In this document: in pieces, positions 1 to 5,895 of the stretch
How the letters are laid out: each line of letters opens with the position of its first letter
How positions within the stretch are numbered: position 1 is the first letter of the stretch
NCBI GenBank assembly: GCA_030619215.1
Contig: JAUXBV010000239.1
Coordinates: forward strand, 1-5,895
DNA length: 5,895 bases
Reading direction: 5' to 3'
Source of the DNA: Fibrobacterota bacterium
Lineage (GTDB): Bacteria; Fibrobacterota; Chitinivibrionia; Chitinivibrionales; JANQEN01
The notes under the pieces: model-generated
What the model was told of the DNA's origin: nothing
What the model saw: the letters and a program-made list of their open reading frames with translations, nothing else
The model's database searches: none
Program-made: the position numbers and the translations under genes

Positions 1-1
1 T

Positions 2-316
2 CGGTATGGTTTGCCATACGGATCGATCAGAGGGGCTTTTAATGACCTGTTCAGCCGTGTTGATGATATAAAGGTTCAATACAATATTGGCGAGATAAAC
101 ATCGAAGATGATACATCAAGGGTACTGATGGATGTATGGGTGAGTGGAGAGGTTTCAGGTATCAGGCAGGATATTGTAGGTGATGAAGATAAAGCCGGGC
201 GCCTGGAGCTGGTCCTTAAGAAAAATTATACGAAGTGGCTTATAATTACGTCTGAGTGGAAAAATCTTCAAGCTATTAAAGGCATTGATGCTATGCCTTA
301 TATACCTTTGAAATGA
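2..316 (+). CDS. 3' end of a gene cut by the window edge; possible NTF2-like domain protein
   Basis: The frame is open from the first bases of the window and ends at a TGA at 314-316, so this is the C-terminal part (104 codons) of a longer protein whose start lies outside. A TTG at 11 could serve as a start but has no ribosome-binding site, and the frame continues upstream of it. The visible part begins with a short helix-like stretch (GAFNDLFSRV), followed by alternating strands: VQYNIGEINIEDD, SRVLMDVWVSGEV, RLELVLKKNYTKWLIITSEW. A helix followed by curved strands ending in a Lys-x-x-x-W-x-I-type strand is the usual C-terminal pattern of small NTF2/SnoaL-like domains. The fold assignment rests on pattern only, with no catalytic residues to support it, and the function is unknown. 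It is followed by a 177-base AT-rich spacer, so it is probably not in the same transcription unit as the next gene. Confidence 0.6.
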   Translation, partial: RYGLPYGSIRGAFNDLFSRVDDIKVQYNIGEINIEDDTSRVLMDVWVSGEVSGIRQDIVGDEDKAGRLELVLKKNYTKWLIITSEWKNLQAIKGIDAMPYIPLK

Positions 317-493
317 CAGTCGACTAATAAAATCCTAAAAATCTTCACATTAAACCTATAATAATTAATTCATAATACTTTTTAGTAATTCTATACAACC
401 CCTTTTAATTATTTATATTCTAGAACTAAACAAAAGTAACAATTGTCCCATTATTAAAATATTTTGACGCATTTTTACTTATAAGGGGGAACG
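317..493 (+). promoter_or_regulatory. AT-rich intergenic region, probable promoter region of the lipoprotein operon
   Basis: No gene fits in this 177-base spacer, and its base composition is strikingly A+T-rich. It holds a perfect TATAAT hexamer at 357-362, but no good -35 box at the expected distance upstream. A TATTTTG at 460-466 comes close to the Bacteroidetes -7 consensus (TAnnTTTG) but is one base short. A TTGACG at 464-469 is too near the ATG at 494 to act as a -35 box. An 8-base palindrome (AGTCGACT, 318-325) lies just after the upstream stop but has neither the stem length nor the T-run of a terminator. The start of a two-gene unit after such a spacer makes a promoter likely, but the exact site cannot be fixed. 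Confidence 0.35.
483..490 (+). promoter_or_regulatory. Ribosome-binding site of the lipoprotein gene
   Basis: AAGGGGGA lies immediately before the ATG at 494, with the purine core (AGGGGG, 484-489) four bases from the start codon. It supports ATG 494 as the true start, as does the signal peptide that begins there. Confidence 0.7.
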
Positions 494-2884
494 ATGAGAG
501 TCAAATTCCTGTTAATCAGTATTGTGAGTATCTTGTTATTGCTGGTAAGCTGTGCGAACTATAAGCTTCTTAAACCTGAACCTTTATTATCCTCCGAAGA
601 AGGGAGTTATATCGAGCTGAAGGATAAGAAGAAGGATTTTAAATTAAAGGAAGGGAAAAAATATTTCATCGAATTTCCTGCTCCGAAGGAGAATAATTTC
701 TACCTGGTTCTAACCATACCCAGTAAAAAGTACTATAACAGCTTCTTAACCACCAAGCTTGAAAAGAAAAAATTCCCCGGTAAAAAAATTGAAGACGAGA
801 CAACCAAGCCCGAAAGGATGAGTGTTATTCCGATTGATAAGAGTGCACCGGTATATTACTGGTTGATAGATCATATCAGGCAGGATGTTGAACTGAGAAT
901 GGAGTATCGTTATGTTCCCCAGTGGCGTTTTAAGTTTGAGAATAAGCATGCGGAATTCAATGAGACTCTGAAAAAGAACAGGGTCAGCCGTACTATTTTT
1001 AAAACATTGGGAACATCTTTTCATTTTAATAATTTCAATTTTAAACTTGTCATGGATACTGTTGCCAAACATACTGAAGCGTTGAATAAGATGCATAAAG
1101 AGGTACTGGCGATTGAGAGTGTTTTCCCCCCGGATATTGTCAAGTCGACTGATAAAGCGTACCTGGATTATAAAAAGCTGAAAAAAGAACTGGAAGAGGA
1201 GATACAGTTTCAGAATAATTTTGTGATAATGTTAAATGCTTTTGACAAGGAATATAAGAGCAGGCGTAATCCGGTTGAGTTTATTGGCTATGTGGAAGAT
1301 TTTATTAAATTTTTCGCAAAGAAGAAAGAGTATCCGGATAATGTATTCAAAGAGGGCCGGACGGTTTTCAAGGGCCGGCTCGGTGAGATTGTGCCGTTTT
1401 ATGAACAGCGCTTATCCGGAAAAGATGATGTTGAGCCGTTTGATCAAAAGCTGTACAAGCTGAAGGAATTCAATCGTATCGACACTTTATTTACACTTTC
1501 AGAAATACAAGCCCCGGCAAACTTTACTAATCTGTTAAAATTTATAAATGGTTTTGATAAAAGGAGCAATGCGCTTGACTATTTAAAAAAGGGCCTTGCA
1601 AAGCTCCATAAAGCAATACTTGATTTACCTGAAATGCCGACGAATGAATATTTCCCCGACATTGTATCAAAAGCGGTAGCTATACAGAAGAAAATGCCTC
1701 CGCTGTTGGGGCAGGAGTATGGTAAATACCTGGGCTATAAATGTTCACAGGCGCTTAACAAAGCAATTGATCAGTTTAAAGTGGAAATCGGGAAACGCAT
1801 TGGCGAATATAGAGAAGCCGAATCGCTTGTGCCGCAGGTTAATGCGTATAAAAGCACGCTTGATTATAAAGAGATGCTTGCCCTGTTAAAGCCCAATGCC
1901 CATCTTGATTTCTTAATGGAAAAGTACAGGGGAATTGACACACTGTCGGTAAAGCAACAGGATAAGGAGGTCAGGGATGCCCTGGCAGACTATCGCTGGT
2001 CACAGGCTGAAGCCGGATTGACAAGGCTTCATCATGATAACAACTTTCTCAATCCTTCGGCAGTGTTTGCATTAAAAGATAGAACAGTGAAAGACCTGGA
2101 AGACTCGCTCTACATTACTGTTGACAGGATATCACGCTATCGTGTCAATAAGTTCCTTGAGGAGAAAATAGATACTCTTGAACATATAGACTCTTTATAT
2201 AACGATTCGGTTTTTCTTCCGGCGTATAGCGTTACTTTTTCAACGGGTACAAAACGCGAATTGATACAGCGCAGGGAAGACCTTATTGTACACCTGGCAA
2301 AGCAGAAAGAGAATGAGTTCCCTATGAAAGCGGTGAAGTTGCTTTATGAGAGGTTTATTAAAAGCCCCAATGAAAAGGGCGTTGCAATGGCAAGGGCGAT
2401 TGTCACCCACGGCGAGCATTATAAGGGAGATGACAAGAAGACCAAAAGGCGGATTGCCGAGTGTAATCCCTGGTCATCAAAGTGGATTGTCAAACCCAAA
2501 CAGTATAGAAAAGTATTTGCATTGCCGGTTACCGATAATAAACGCGGAGTAAACAGATACTTTCTCAGGTTGAATTTGCGGATTCCTACGGAAGCGAAAT
2601 TTCCCGTTTATGATATCTACATCAAGCTTCCCAAAGAGGTGGCAAGGAATGCAGCGACCGAGCAATGGTATGAGAAGGTTTTGCTTAATAAAACACCTTT
2701 GAAGAATGAAGGGCGTTTTACGATTACCGCACCCACTGCTGAAAATAATTATGAGTGCCAGATGGGCCCTGCGAGTATGAAAAAGGATTACAATAATTTC
2801 CTTGACATCTATTTTAAGCATAATTCTTTCAAGGTGTTTACAGTCAGTGTAATGGCTCAGAAGCCGATTATTAAGAAACATTAA
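494..2884 (+). CDS. Large lipoprotein of unknown function, 796 residues
   Basis: The protein begins with a typical lipoprotein signal: basic start (MRVK), hydrophobic core at residues 5-17, then the lipobox LVSC with the lipidated cysteine at residue 20. Ala at +2 gives no inner-membrane retention signal, so the outer membrane is the likelier site in a diderm. Residues of about 37-150 look beta-rich (GKKYFIEFPAP, FYLVLTIPS, VELRMEYRY). Residues of about 155-655 are mostly charged and helical, with heptad-like stretches such as 220-240 (YLDYKKLKKELEEEI) and 550-570, suggesting a long helical or coiled-coil rod. Residues of about 660-792 return to beta character (RYFLRLNLRIPTE, VYDIYIKLPKE, FKVFTVSVM). 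I recognise no family and see no catalytic motif. It sits 23 bases upstream of the solute-binding-like gene, so the two are probably one operon. A scaffold or ligand-handling role in the envelope is inference only. The start and lipobox are secure; the function is open. Confidence 0.9.
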   Translation: MRVKFLLISIVSILLLLVSCANYKLLKPEPLLSSEEGSYIELKDKKKDFKLKEGKKYFIEFPAPKENNFYLVLTIPSKKYYNSFLTTKLEKKKFPGKKIEDETTKPERMSVIPIDKSAPVYYWLIDHIRQDVELRMEYRYVPQWRFKFENKHAEFNETLKKNRVSRTIFKTLGTSFHFNNFNFKLVMDTVAKHTEALNKMHKEVLAIESVFPPDIVKSTDKAYLDYKKLKKELEEEIQFQNNFVIMLNAFDKEYKSRRNPVEFIGYVEDFIKFFAKKKEYPDNVFKEGRTVFKGRLGEIVPFYEQRLSGKDDVEPFDQKLYKLKEFNRIDTLFTLSEIQAPANFTNLLKFINGFDKRSNALDYLKKGLAKLHKAILDLPEMPTNEYFPDIVSKAVAIQKKMPPLLGQEYGKYLGYKCSQALNKAIDQFKVEIGKRIGEYREAESLVPQVNAYKSTLDYKEMLALLKPNAHLDFLMEKYRGIDTLSVKQQDKEVRDALADYRWSQAEAGLTRLHHDNNFLNPSAVFALKDRTVKDLEDSLYITVDRISRYRVNKFLEEKIDTLEHIDSLYNDSVFLPAYSVTFSTGTKRELIQRREDLIVHLAKQKENEFPMKAVKLLYERFIKSPNEKGVAMARAIVTHGEHYKGDDKKTKRRIAECNPWSSKWIVKPKQYRKVFALPVTDNKRGVNRYFLRLNLRIPTEAKFPVYDIYIKLPKEVARNAATEQWYEKVLLNKTPLKNEGRFTITAPTAENNYECQMGPASMKKDYNNFLDIYFKHNSFKVFTVSVMAQKPIIKKH

Positions 2885-2896
2885 ACCTATAGAGAC

Positions 2897-2901
2897 AGGA
2901 G
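2897..2901 (+). promoter_or_regulatory. Ribosome-binding site of the solute-binding-like gene
   Basis: AGGAG stands six bases before the ATG at 2908, inside the 23-base gap after the lipoprotein stop. It fixes the start and fits translation from a shared transcript. Confidence 0.7.
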
Positions 2902-2907
2902 CGCTTA

Positions 2908-4641
2908 ATGAAAAAAGTTATCATTATTCTAAGCATTGTTATTGTTGCTGCTGCGGCGGGTCTTCTATACTTTTTTATATTTATGAAAGACCTTAGTGAT
3001 AGTATTATAATCCCGTATATCGCCCACCAGAAGCCCAGAATCGACCCCCATGTGTCAAGTGTGGTGCCGATCGCCGATAAACTTGACGAAGTGATGTTTG
3101 ACGGACTGTTTAATGTTTCCGCCAATCCGAGCGGCATTACCTATGAAGACGGTTTGGGAGAGCTCATGGGGATTGACGAAGATAATATCGTAGCGCTGCG
3201 CCTCAAACCGCAGGTAAAGTGGCATTCCAGCTTCAACGTCATGATGGAGAAAAAGAAAATTACCGTTAGCGAGAAGAGCGCGGTCTATTATACGGCAAAG
3301 GATTTGAAATTTACACTTCGCCGGATTAAAAAATTGGGCAGCCTGTCACCCGATTACATACTCGTTTCACAGGCTGTTGAGGATCTTGACTTCACCGGCC
3401 CCGATGAGAATGATGAAATTCGGTTTCAATTCCGCGGAGACCGTATCTGGACGGATGATGATATAAAAGAGGTTTTGTCGTTTAAGATATTACCGGCCAA
3501 TTCCGAGCTGAATGCCCCAATGTATAAAAACGGTACCGGCCCCTATTTAATGGCGGGGGAGTATGAAGATGCAATTTACTTTTATAAAAACCTTGCAGGC
3601 AATGCGCATTTGACCAATGTTATTTTGCGGCCTTTTATTGATAACAGCACCTATACGACTGAAATAAAAAATAAAAATATCAACTCTCTGCTGAGCACCC
3701 CTTTTGGAAGTGTTTCACCCCTGCTCAGTGATACGGGAGATTTTTTCTCTAAATCAAGTATTGCCACCTGTTTTTTTGCTCTTTTTCATAATGTTGAGCG
3801 TTTGTCATTACAGCAGCGTTTTGAATTGCGCAAGCTGGTTGACAATGTAAAAATAGTGGAAAGATTCTTTAAGATCAATACGGAGCAGCAGCGGCACATT
3901 GCTGATTACAAAGGTAATGTTAATAATTATAGTGATTATCTCAATTACAGCATTTTTCCTTCAACCTCATACTATGTGCAGGAAAAAATTGTTTTGCCGC
4001 TGAAGCATCATGAGGAGCCTGACGCTTCTCTCCTGCCCGATACGGTCAGAGTTCAGACCTGCCTGAATTTTGGCTCCCGTGAAGAACTGGCGGAGCTGGT
4101 GGAGATTTTTAACGACCCGTCACTGTTCGGTGGTAAGATTAAAGTAACCGCTGTTCAGAATAAAGATATAGCCCTTGGAAATTATGACGCTGTTCTGGTG
4201 CCGATCAGCGGGTACAGAAGCAATTTCCTGTTTGATTTATATAATATCTTTTTCCGTGAGCCGACATTTGCAGCCCAAAAGATACATTTGAAAACATATA
4301 TCGATGACAATGGGGAGAGAATTATTGATGAACGCACCTTTACCGCTAGTAAGAATTTTTTCCGCCTGGACCTGGGCGAGGAAACTGAAGGTACGGAGCA
4401 AATCAAGACATTGCTTGATTATATCTATGGATTTATGGCCACGCGTGAAGTCGGCGATAAGCAGGAATATGCCAAGCGCGTTGATGAGCTTGACCAGGAG
4501 ATGGCGCTGGGATGCTGGCTGTTTTCACTTCCGTCAATGGCCTATTTCAGGACGCAGTTCGATGCTTCGAGCATCGACCTTTATGGCGTTGCATCGCAGC
4601 TTTCGACTATTGAGAAGTGGCAGGAGAGAATGAAGAAGTAA
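2908..4641 (+). CDS. Membrane-anchored family 5 extracellular solute-binding-like protein (OppA/DppA fold), 577 residues
   Basis: After MKK, residues 4-25 form one strong hydrophobic segment with no clear signal-peptidase site or lipobox. The protein is therefore probably tethered to the inner membrane with its body outside. Landmarks of family 5 binding proteins appear in the usual order: IDPH near 45-48; ADKLDEVMFDGLF at 56-68; RLKPQVKWH at 98-106; YTAKDLKFTLRRI at 128-140, matching the taeDV-ftl motif; the near-diagnostic GTGPYL at 209-214; FFALFHN at 289-295, followed by a segment like the vR-Ai--aiD- helix (ELRKLVDNVKIVERFF, 306-321); and the YDAVLVPISGY strand at 426-436. Length fits the family, which typically binds peptides, sugars or nickel for ABC import. 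No permease or ATPase gene is in the window, and the partner is a large lipoprotein, so the ligand and an import role cannot be stated. Divergence from textbook motifs suggests a specialised branch. Confidence 0.85.
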   Translation: MKKVIIILSIVIVAAAAGLLYFFIFMKDLSDSIIIPYIAHQKPRIDPHVSSVVPIADKLDEVMFDGLFNVSANPSGITYEDGLGELMGIDEDNIVALRLKPQVKWHSSFNVMMEKKKITVSEKSAVYYTAKDLKFTLRRIKKLGSLSPDYILVSQAVEDLDFTGPDENDEIRFQFRGDRIWTDDDIKEVLSFKILPANSELNAPMYKNGTGPYLMAGEYEDAIYFYKNLAGNAHLTNVILRPFIDNSTYTTEIKNKNINSLLSTPFGSVSPLLSDTGDFFSKSSIATCFFALFHNVERLSLQQRFELRKLVDNVKIVERFFKINTEQQRHIADYKGNVNNYSDYLNYSIFPSTSYYVQEKIVLPLKHHEEPDASLLPDTVRVQTCLNFGSREELAELVEIFNDPSLFGGKIKVTAVQNKDIALGNYDAVLVPISGYRSNFLFDLYNIFFREPTFAAQKIHLKTYIDDNGERIIDERTFTASKNFFRLDLGEETEGTEQIKTLLDYIYGFMATREVGDKQEYAKRVDELDQEMALGCWLFSLPSMAYFRTQFDASSIDLYGVASQLSTIEKWQERMKK

Positions 4642-4664
4642 GAATTGGAGCCTTAAAGGATTAA

Positions 4665-4688
4665 AATAATGGGGCGCTGGAGTATTGG
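4665..4688 (-). repeat. Octamer array, three units, inverted relative to the downstream array
   Basis: Read on the minus strand, this block is CCAATACT, CCAGCGCC, CCATTATT: three consecutive octamers starting with CC. The first and third belong to the same family as the array at 4836-4871; the middle one is degenerate. CCATTATT is identical to a unit of the other array. Aligned as an inverted repeat, about 19 of 24 positions match the facing arm. Confidence 0.6.
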
Positions 4689-4796
4689 TTAAAATTAGTA
4701 CAAGCTCTTGAACAAAAAAGGGAGAAGGGTGAATGGGTTGATAATTTACAGGCAAGGGAAGATATGGCTATTTATGAATGTGATGAGATTAACTAA
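4665..4796 (+). pseudogene. Orphan coding-like frame without a start, possible gene remnant
   Basis: A frame opens after a TAA at 4662-4664 and runs 43 codons to a TAA at 4794-4796. Its translation looks protein-like: LVQALEQKREKGEW, then VDNLQAREDMAIYECDEIN, an acidic helical tail of the kind seen at the C-terminus of small cytoplasmic proteins such as antitoxins. There is no ATG, GTG or TTG before the ATG at 4764, and its first codons come from the octamer array (ALEYW). If real, it is the 3' remnant of a gene whose 5' part was replaced by repeat DNA. It is only 43 codons, so chance is a serious alternative. It overlaps, in another frame, the upstream extension of the next gene, which I reject as coding. 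Confidence 0.25.
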
Positions 4797-4835
4797 CATG
4801 AATCTATTATATAAATATTTTTCAATCTTATTTTC

Positions 4836-4871
4836 CCATTACTCCATTACTCCATTATTCCAACACTCCAT
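4836..4871 (+). repeat. Octamer tandem array, four units plus a partial fifth
   Basis: The units are CCATTACT (4836-4843), CCATTACT (4844-4851), CCATTATT (4852-4859), CCAACACT (4860-4867) and a partial CCAT (4868-4871). The last AT forms the first two bases of the start codon of the following gene. The array faces the inverted one at 4665-4688 across about 147 bases. Similar CCATTACT-type arrays are, to my knowledge, dispersed non-coding repeats in genomes of several uncultured anaerobic lineages. Confidence 0.75.
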
Positions 4872-5742
4872 GAAGATAATTGTACATATAATCTTACTTA
4901 TTACATTATTGTTGTTAACTCCGGATATTCTCGCACAAGAGAGCGCTGATTTTATTATTTCAGGGAAACCTCAGGTCTATACAATCCTTAATAAATATGA
5001 ACAGTCTCTTAATGATGCGGAAAGGGAACTTTTCAGGCCATTTTCCCCTCTGCAAATAATCAATGCAGAGTATACATTAGGTGATGGAATCACTTCCGCA
5101 CAAAAGGTTCGCTTTAGCGGTGATGTCTACTTTTTTTTAAAGGATGATGATGGTAAATTAGTCGGTGGTAAAAAAGACCCATATCGCCATACTTTTAGAA
5201 AGTGCAGAATTATCGAAGATACGATAAGAGTTGTAAAAGATAGAGCAATTCTTCTTTCACAGAAGTATCCTTCTGACGGTAAACGAGTCTATATGGGAAA
5301 AGGCACTTTAGTAATAAGACTGTTTAAATACCAAAATTATTATTGTGTAAAATATATCGCTAAAAAGGTAATGTATGGCTGGTGTTCCCTTTCGGATAAA
5401 AGTGCCTGGAAACGTGAAATCCGTGTTAAAAAAGTAGATACCACTTTGAAATCCGAGTTGGCGGAGCGAATTATTGAAAGAATAAATTCTGCCAATGAGA
5501 AGTATGAACAGTATTTCGAGCGTTTCAACAAAATAACAGGAAAACAGAAATCCATTCCCCGGTGGCGCTATTCTTATGACGATGAATTAATACGCTGTAC
5601 CTTGACAAACCCATATAAAGATTCAGATCAGCTTGAAGAAAGCACCCAGTATCTTGTCCACGATATTGAGAATCTTTTAATTGGTAAACCTTTTAATGTT
5701 CGCTATCGGAATGGAGAGATACTTGTTCAGTTAAGAGATTAG
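4870..5742 (+). CDS. Secreted protein with a central SH3-like segment, 290 residues, function unknown
   Basis: I chose ATG 4870 because a signal peptide begins exactly there: MK, a hydrophobic core at residues 3-16, then TPDILA with likely cleavage after Ala22. The frame is open further upstream to a TTG at 4708 (344 codons), with ATGs at 4774, 4786 and 4798. That extension reads through repeat DNA and would bury the signal peptide, so it is unlikely to be coding. Residues of about 35-115 form an unrecognised N-terminal region (ELFRPFSPLQIINAEYTLGDG). Residues of about 118-185 resemble a bacterial SH3-like barrel: DRAILL, MGKGTLVIRLFKYQNYYCVKY and YGWCSLSDKSAW. Residues of about 195-225 are a charged helix, and 230-290 form a mixed C-terminal region. 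Periplasmic location and binding to wall or protein are inferred from the SH3-like part. No Shine-Dalgarno sequence precedes the start. The gene looks AT-richer than its upstream neighbour and is probably a separate unit. Confidence 0.8.
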   Translation: MKIIVHIILLITLLLLTPDILAQESADFIISGKPQVYTILNKYEQSLNDAERELFRPFSPLQIINAEYTLGDGITSAQKVRFSGDVYFFLKDDDGKLVGGKKDPYRHTFRKCRIIEDTIRVVKDRAILLSQKYPSDGKRVYMGKGTLVIRLFKYQNYYCVKYIAKKVMYGWCSLSDKSAWKREIRVKKVDTTLKSELAERIIERINSANEKYEQYFERFNKITGKQKSIPRWRYSYDDELIRCTLTNPYKDSDQLEESTQYLVHDIENLLIGKPFNVRYRNGEILVQLRD

Positions 5743-5760
5743 TGAAAAGAGGGGGGGTTA

Positions 5761-5816
5761 AGATTTCAGATTTCAGATTTCAGATTTCAGATTTAAAAAA
5801 AGACAAAAAACCATTT
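5761..5816. repeat. Heptamer tandem repeat block 1 (AGATTTC)
   Basis: Four perfect AGATTTC units (5761-5788) are followed by AGATTTA (5789-5795), then an A-run, GAC and more A. It lies just after the last gene's stop and a run of seven G (5751-5757). No hairpin is possible within the purine-rich strand, so it is not an intrinsic terminator. Confidence 0.85.
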
Positions 5817-5818
5817 TC

Positions 5819-5871
5819 AGATTTCAGATTTTAGATTTAAGATTTAAGATTTAAAAAAAGGCAAGAAAACA
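5819..5871. repeat. Heptamer tandem repeat block 2, a diverged copy of block 1
   Basis: The units are AGATTTC, AGATTTT and then three AGATTTA (5819-5853), followed by an A-run, GGC, AAG and an A-run. The junction from the last heptamer to the A-run and GRC repeats that of block 1 at an offset of 58 bases, so the heptamers are nested in a larger duplicated unit. The rest of the window, to 5895, is AT-rich with no gene visible. Confidence 0.8.
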
Positions 5872-5895
5872 TAGTCCAAATTAAAAGAACAAACA

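Noticed and set aside
318..325. AGTCGACT palindrome after the first stop codon as a terminator
   Set aside because: It is only an 8-base palindrome with no loop and no following T-run.
464..469. TTGACG as a -35 promoter box
   Set aside because: A matching -10 box would fall on the ribosome-binding site and start codon at 483-494.
746..1096. Open minus-strand frame of 116 codons inside the lipoprotein gene
   Set aside because: It is fully covered by the well-supported plus-strand gene, has no ribosome-binding site, and its translation is not protein-like.
2477..2881. Open minus-strand frame of 134 codons at the end of the lipoprotein gene
   Set aside because: It is a shadow of the plus-strand coding region with no start signals or recognisable domain.
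4708..4869. A 54-codon N-terminal extension of the SH3-like gene, starting at TTG 4708 or the ATGs at 4774, 4786 or 4798
   Set aside because: It would place a complete signal peptide in the interior of the protein, and its last part is a translation of the octamer array (HYSITPLFQHS).
5751..5757. Run of seven G after the last stop codon
   Set aside because: It lies outside any gene, so phase variation by slippage has no evident target; it may also be a sequencing-sensitive homopolymer.
5761..5871. Heptamer repeats as a CRISPR array
   Set aside because: The units are 7 bases and contiguous, without unique spacers or direct repeats of CRISPR length.

Overview
The window is a stretch of bacterial chromosome with moderate to low GC. 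All of its genes lie on the + strand and all appear to encode extracytoplasmic proteins. The large lipoprotein has a lipobox of the outer-membrane-sorted type, which suggests a diderm bacterium. The tandem heptamer repeats (AGATTTC family) and octamer repeats (CCATTACT family) in the intergenic DNA resemble those scattered through genomes of uncultured FCB-group and related candidate phyla. That placement is an impression, not a proof; no taxonomic marker gene is present.

Layout. (1) Positions 1-316 hold the 3' end of a gene cut by the window edge, with an NTF2-like pattern. (2) Positions 317-493 are a very AT-rich spacer that probably holds a promoter. (3) Positions 494-2884 encode a 796-residue lipoprotein of unrecognised family, built as a beta-rich N-terminal region, a long helical middle and a beta-rich C-terminal region. 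(4) After 23 bases, positions 2908-4641 encode a 577-residue protein matching the family 5 extracellular solute-binding fold (OppA/DppA type), held by an N-terminal membrane anchor. (5) Positions 4642-4869 are a mosaic spacer: an octamer array in one orientation, an orphan coding-like frame, then an octamer array in the opposite orientation. (6) Positions 4870-5742 encode a 290-residue secreted protein with a central bacterial SH3-like segment. Its ATG overlaps the last octamer unit. (7) From 5761 to about 5859 there is a two-level repeat: heptamers nested in a duplicated unit of about 58 bases.

How the genes may work together. The lipoprotein and the solute-binding-like protein are almost certainly co-transcribed, from their spacing and their good ribosome-binding sites. 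No ABC permease or ATPase is in the window. A binding-protein fold is therefore paired with a large helical lipoprotein rather than with its usual transporter, which could mean an envelope-bound sensing, scaffold or ligand-handling role. That role is inference. The SH3-like gene is set apart by the repeat mosaic and looks AT-richer, so it is probably an independent unit. No RNA gene, CRISPR array, transposase or convincing intrinsic terminator was seen.
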